Assembly: GCA_963922415.1 (NCBI GenBank)
Contig: CAWUIP010000079.1
Location: 1-16,507 of the forward strand
Length of the DNA: 16,507 bases
From: Aliishimia sp963922415
GTDB lineage: Bacteria; Pseudomonadota; Alphaproteobacteria; Rhodobacterales; Rhodobacteraceae
Reading direction: 5' to 3'
Part shown: positions 14,168 to 16,507 of the stretch, one piece after another
Layout: each line of letters opens with the position of its first letter
Position numbering within the stretch: the stretch's first letter is position 1
Notes under the pieces: model-generated
Seen by the model: only the letters and a program-made list of their open reading frames with translations
Database searches by the model: none
What the model was told of the DNA's origin: nothing
Program-made: the position numbers and the translations under genes

Positions 14168-14923
14168 GTGGAATTGGCATTGATGACATGGCCCGAATTG
14201 GCGGCCCGGTTGTTGCAAGGCGCGTGTGTCATGCTGCCCATAGGGTCGACTGAACAGCATGGCCCAATGGGGCTGAACGGCACCGACACCATTTGCGCGA
14301 CTGAGATTGCTTTGGCCGCCGCTAGGGTTTGCGATGCCATCGTTGCACCGCCAATTGCCTACACGCCGGCACCTTTCAACATTGGTTTTCCAGGCACCAT
14401 TTCGATCACACCCGAATTGCTGCAAGAACTGGTCCAGCAAGTCTGCCAAGGGCTTTTAAAGCAAGGCTTCCAGGGTGTGTTCATCGTAAATGGGCACGGC
14501 GCCAACCTCGCTCCCGCGCGGGCAGCAGCCGCGACCTTTTCCAAAGAAGCCGTGCACGTGCAAAGCTGGTGGGACCCGGAACCCGTTGCACAGATGCGCG
14601 CTGAGTTCTTTGGGGACTGGGAAGGTATGCACGCCACCCCGTCCGAGGTGGCAATCACTCAGGCACTCCATGGGTGCAAGCCGATAGGGGATGCAGCCGA
14701 ACCGCCTCGGAAGTTGTCACGCGAATACATTGTGGCCCATAGCGGCGACCGGCACGGTCCCCCGGATGAACACCGCGCTGAATTTCCAGATGGCCGCGTT
14801 GGCTCACATTCCGCATTGGCCACGCCCGAACTCGGAAAACGGTTGCTTGAAGCAGCGTCAATGGCGCTGGTGGATGATTTCAGGCGTTTTAGCCAAGAGC
14901 GTACAAAAGCGATCACTCAATAA
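14168..14923 (+). CDS. Creatininase-family amidohydrolase
   Basis: A 251-residue cytoplasmic metal-dependent amidohydrolase. Creatininase motifs are intact: LPIGSTEQHGPMGLNGTD (22-40, with metal ligands Glu29, His31 and Asp40), VNGHGAN (107-113, His110) and GMHATPSE (153-160, Glu160). Family members open cyclic amides such as creatinine or cleave formamides, as in riboflavin-related deformylases. The substrate here is not evident, and the length is typical. It starts at GTG with a strong ribosome site directly after the terminator of the binding-protein gene. It overlaps the convergent M29-like gene by 7 bases. The context suggests it hydrolyses a C-N bond in whatever the nearby importer brings in, which is an inference. 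Confidence 0.88.
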   Translation: MELALMTWPELAARLLQGACVMLPIGSTEQHGPMGLNGTDTICATEIALAAARVCDAIVAPPIAYTPAPFNIGFPGTISITPELLQELVQQVCQGLLKQGFQGVFIVNGHGANLAPARAAAATFSKEAVHVQSWWDPEPVAQMRAEFFGDWEGMHATPSEVAITQALHGCKPIGDAAEPPRKLSREYIVAHSGDRHGPPDEHRAEFPDGRVGSHSALATPELGKRLLEAASMALVDDFRRFSQERTKAITQ

Positions 14924-16014
14924 TTCGGTTCAAGCCCAACAGCGCGATCCGGGTTCTCAAACGCCTGCTTGGCACACGAAAATTCCGTCAAAATATCCTG
15001 CCCACCCGCAAGTCGCGACAGATGGAACACGCCACTTTCCCAAACCTTGAGACCATCAATTTCAATCGTTGGGTCAAACACGTTCCACGAAATCTCGCCG
15101 GGCGCATAGGCTCCGCAGGTGTGAAAATGCAGCACGCGCGGGTTGCCAAATGCAGCGCCCCCCCAACGTTCATAATTCTCGCGCATATCCCAAGGAAAGC
15201 CGCAACCCGGATGAATGCCCGCATGCCAGGAATGCACGACGTTCCGATCAATCCCAAATTTGGCTGATACGCGATCATAATGCGCTGTTGCCAACGCGAC
15301 GTCTGACTGACTGCCCTCAAAACCGGTTAGTTTCCCAGCTTCAAGAAGGGCAAAGATGGGGCCATCAAACTCAACCGTGTAGTCAGTGTAGTACCTTGAG
15401 CCGGTTCCCGTCAAAAACCCACCCAATGCCACGCGCCCGGAAAACAGGTCTGCAGGGACCGGCGAAAAGACTGACATAGGAAAGCGGGCTGAAGTCGTGT
15501 CTTCAGCTTCAGTGACCCCGGCCGGAACCTGTCCAGTCACGTAAGTGCCTTTGGGACAGGTCACGACAATCCGCCCGGCGTTTATTACGTTTCGATCCAC
15601 CAGCGCCTTGGCTCGGCAAAAGGCCCGATAATCCGCGCACCCAAAAGAGGACCCTAAAAGTGTGCTGTTAAACGCGAAGCACACGACGAATTTTGGCCCT
15701 GGTGGCATATCGGAAAACCTCAACTGATCTCCGAGGCGTGACAGGAAGATTACGACATCGAACTGTGCCAGTTGCGCTTCCAAGTCCAGGGGCAACTTGG
15801 ATCGAACAGGATCGAAGCCAACATCGAACAGCGTCACGTCAATCCCCATATTACGCGCACCAGCCGCCACGTCGTAACGAAGGTCGCGGTCATAGAAGCC
15901 GAATTCCTCGGACTCATAGGCAATCAAGAGGCGATCGGCAGCTTTCGCTGCAGCGCAATTGACCAGTAGGTTTTGAACGCCTTGGGAAATATTCGAACCA
16001 GTGGATGCGGACAT
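14917..16014 (-). CDS. M29 aminopeptidase / 2,5-dihydroxypyridine dioxygenase-like metalloprotein
   Basis: A 365-residue cytoplasmic protein that I place, with moderate confidence, in the group containing M29 (thermophilic) aminopeptidases and NicX-type 2,5-dihydroxypyridine 5,6-dioxygenases. The N-terminal half is alpha/beta with a sparse family pattern. The C-terminal half holds the likely metal residues: VVHSWHAGIHPGCG (His261, 264, 268), VLHFHTCGAYAPG (His296, 298) and VFDPTIEIDG (Asp314), in the order of the family's H...H-x-D region. If it is NicX-like it would open a dihydroxypyridine ring; if M29-like it would cleave peptides. The ATG at 16014 is chosen for AAAGGTG about 8 bases upstream; a longer frame to 16074 lacks such a site. 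It converges on the creatininase gene. Confidence 0.6.
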   Translation of the reverse strand: MSASTGSNISQGVQNLLVNCAAAKAADRLLIAYESEEFGFYDRDLRYDVAAGARNMGIDVTLFDVGFDPVRSKLPLDLEAQLAQFDVVIFLSRLGDQLRFSDMPPGPKFVVCFAFNSTLLGSSFGCADYRAFCRAKALVDRNVINAGRIVVTCPKGTYVTGQVPAGVTEAEDTTSARFPMSVFSPVPADLFSGRVALGGFLTGTGSRYYTDYTVEFDGPIFALLEAGKLTGFEGSQSDVALATAHYDRVSAKFGIDRNVVHSWHAGIHPGCGFPWDMRENYERWGGAAFGNPRVLHFHTCGAYAPGEISWNVFDPTIEIDGLKVWESGVFHLSRLAGGQDILTEFSCAKQAFENPDRAVGLEPNY

Positions 16015-16507
16015 TTCCAGCACCTTTGCAACTAAGAGAATTCTTGGGCAGCAACTCTCCAACGCAAACAACAAAGCGTATGAGTTGATTTGTCAACGCA
16101 AAGCCATCGAATGCCCCGTGTTTGATAGAGGGCGTCGACAGGCACCCAGGGGTCTTACTATTGTTGAGGCATATCAACGCCGATGTTCTTGTTGTGTGGC
16201 AGCGGCACCGCGACATTCCGGCATTCGGCGAACCGCAGCTATGGGCCGTCTCGATGTTAGCCCATCGGGGTCACCATTCTGATGCTACGCTTGCTCCGAT
16301 GACCGGTGGGAGTCGAATGCGGTCATCGTAAAATCCTGCTGTGCGCGCACGCAACGCAACTTGTGCCGCGCTCGCATTGCCCTTTGACGAGTAATGCTTT
16401 CGTGCGGCCCGTCTGAGCCGCCATAGACAGAATTGAATCAGCGACGTGCGCCCCGATCACGGTTGGCCGCCTTAGCGGATCGTTCTTTCGGGTAAAGCCG
16501 CCTAATT
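16015..16507. other. Gene-free stretch at the right edge, with a candidate operator
   Basis: No open frame here has a start, a ribosome site and recognisable motifs together; those longer than 60 codons look like chance frames. The part nearest the M29-like gene should hold its promoter. It contains a perfect inverted repeat GTTGA-TTTG-TCAAC at 16084-16097, about 70 bases upstream of that gene's ATG, a good position for a regulator. A small hairpin CCGC-CTTA-GCGG lies at 16467-16478. Nothing else is clear. Confidence 0.45.

Noticed and set aside
16122..16331. Possible small gene of about 69 codons at the right edge
   Set aside because: It has no ribosome site or recognisable motif, and competing frames of similar length overlap it.

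Overview
The window looks like a chromosomal segment of an alphaproteobacterium, most likely of the Rhodobacterales (Roseobacter group). The clues are high GC, strong G/C third-position codon bias, ATGA-coupled operons, an XdhC gene joined to a BMP-type purine/nucleoside ABC transporter, and many solute-binding-protein transporters. The taxonomic call is an inference from style and gene content, not from a marker gene. There is no phage, insertion sequence, CRISPR array or plasmid signature.

Region 1 (1-5750, + strand) is one operon. It holds the 3' end of xdhC (xanthine dehydrogenase maturation), then a double-domain ABC ATPase, permease 1, a small exported protein of unknown function, permease 2 and a BMP-family binding protein. 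It closes with a textbook Rho-independent terminator. Together these genes suggest uptake of purines or nucleosides coupled to purine oxidation.

Region 2 (5815-9470) is a set of small housekeeping or stress-type genes. A DUF4242 protein and a PPOX-family flavoprotein form a two-gene minus-strand operon, divergent from an HxlR-type regulator with an extra C-terminal domain. A DinB-fold protein and a quinone-oxidoreductase-like MDR protein follow, divergent from each other, and then a tRNA-Gln(UUG).

Region 3 (9731-16014) is the most interesting part and looks like a catabolic locus for an unidentified small molecule. The minus-strand operon runs ABC ATPase, permease, AhpD-like protein, Rieske oxygenase, second AhpD-like protein, with overlapping or nearly touching genes. 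Divergent from it is a family-3 solute-binding protein, followed by a terminator and a creatininase-family amidohydrolase. A metalloprotein resembling the M29 aminopeptidase / 2,5-dihydroxypyridine dioxygenase group converges on the creatininase. The likely scheme is import through the binding protein, permease and ATPase, oxygenation by the Rieske enzyme, and further breakdown by the amidohydrolase and the M29/NicX-like enzyme. The substrate cannot be read from the sequence; a nitrogen-containing ring or amide is a reasonable guess.

The last ~430 bases hold no gene I can support, only a candidate operator upstream of the M29-like gene.
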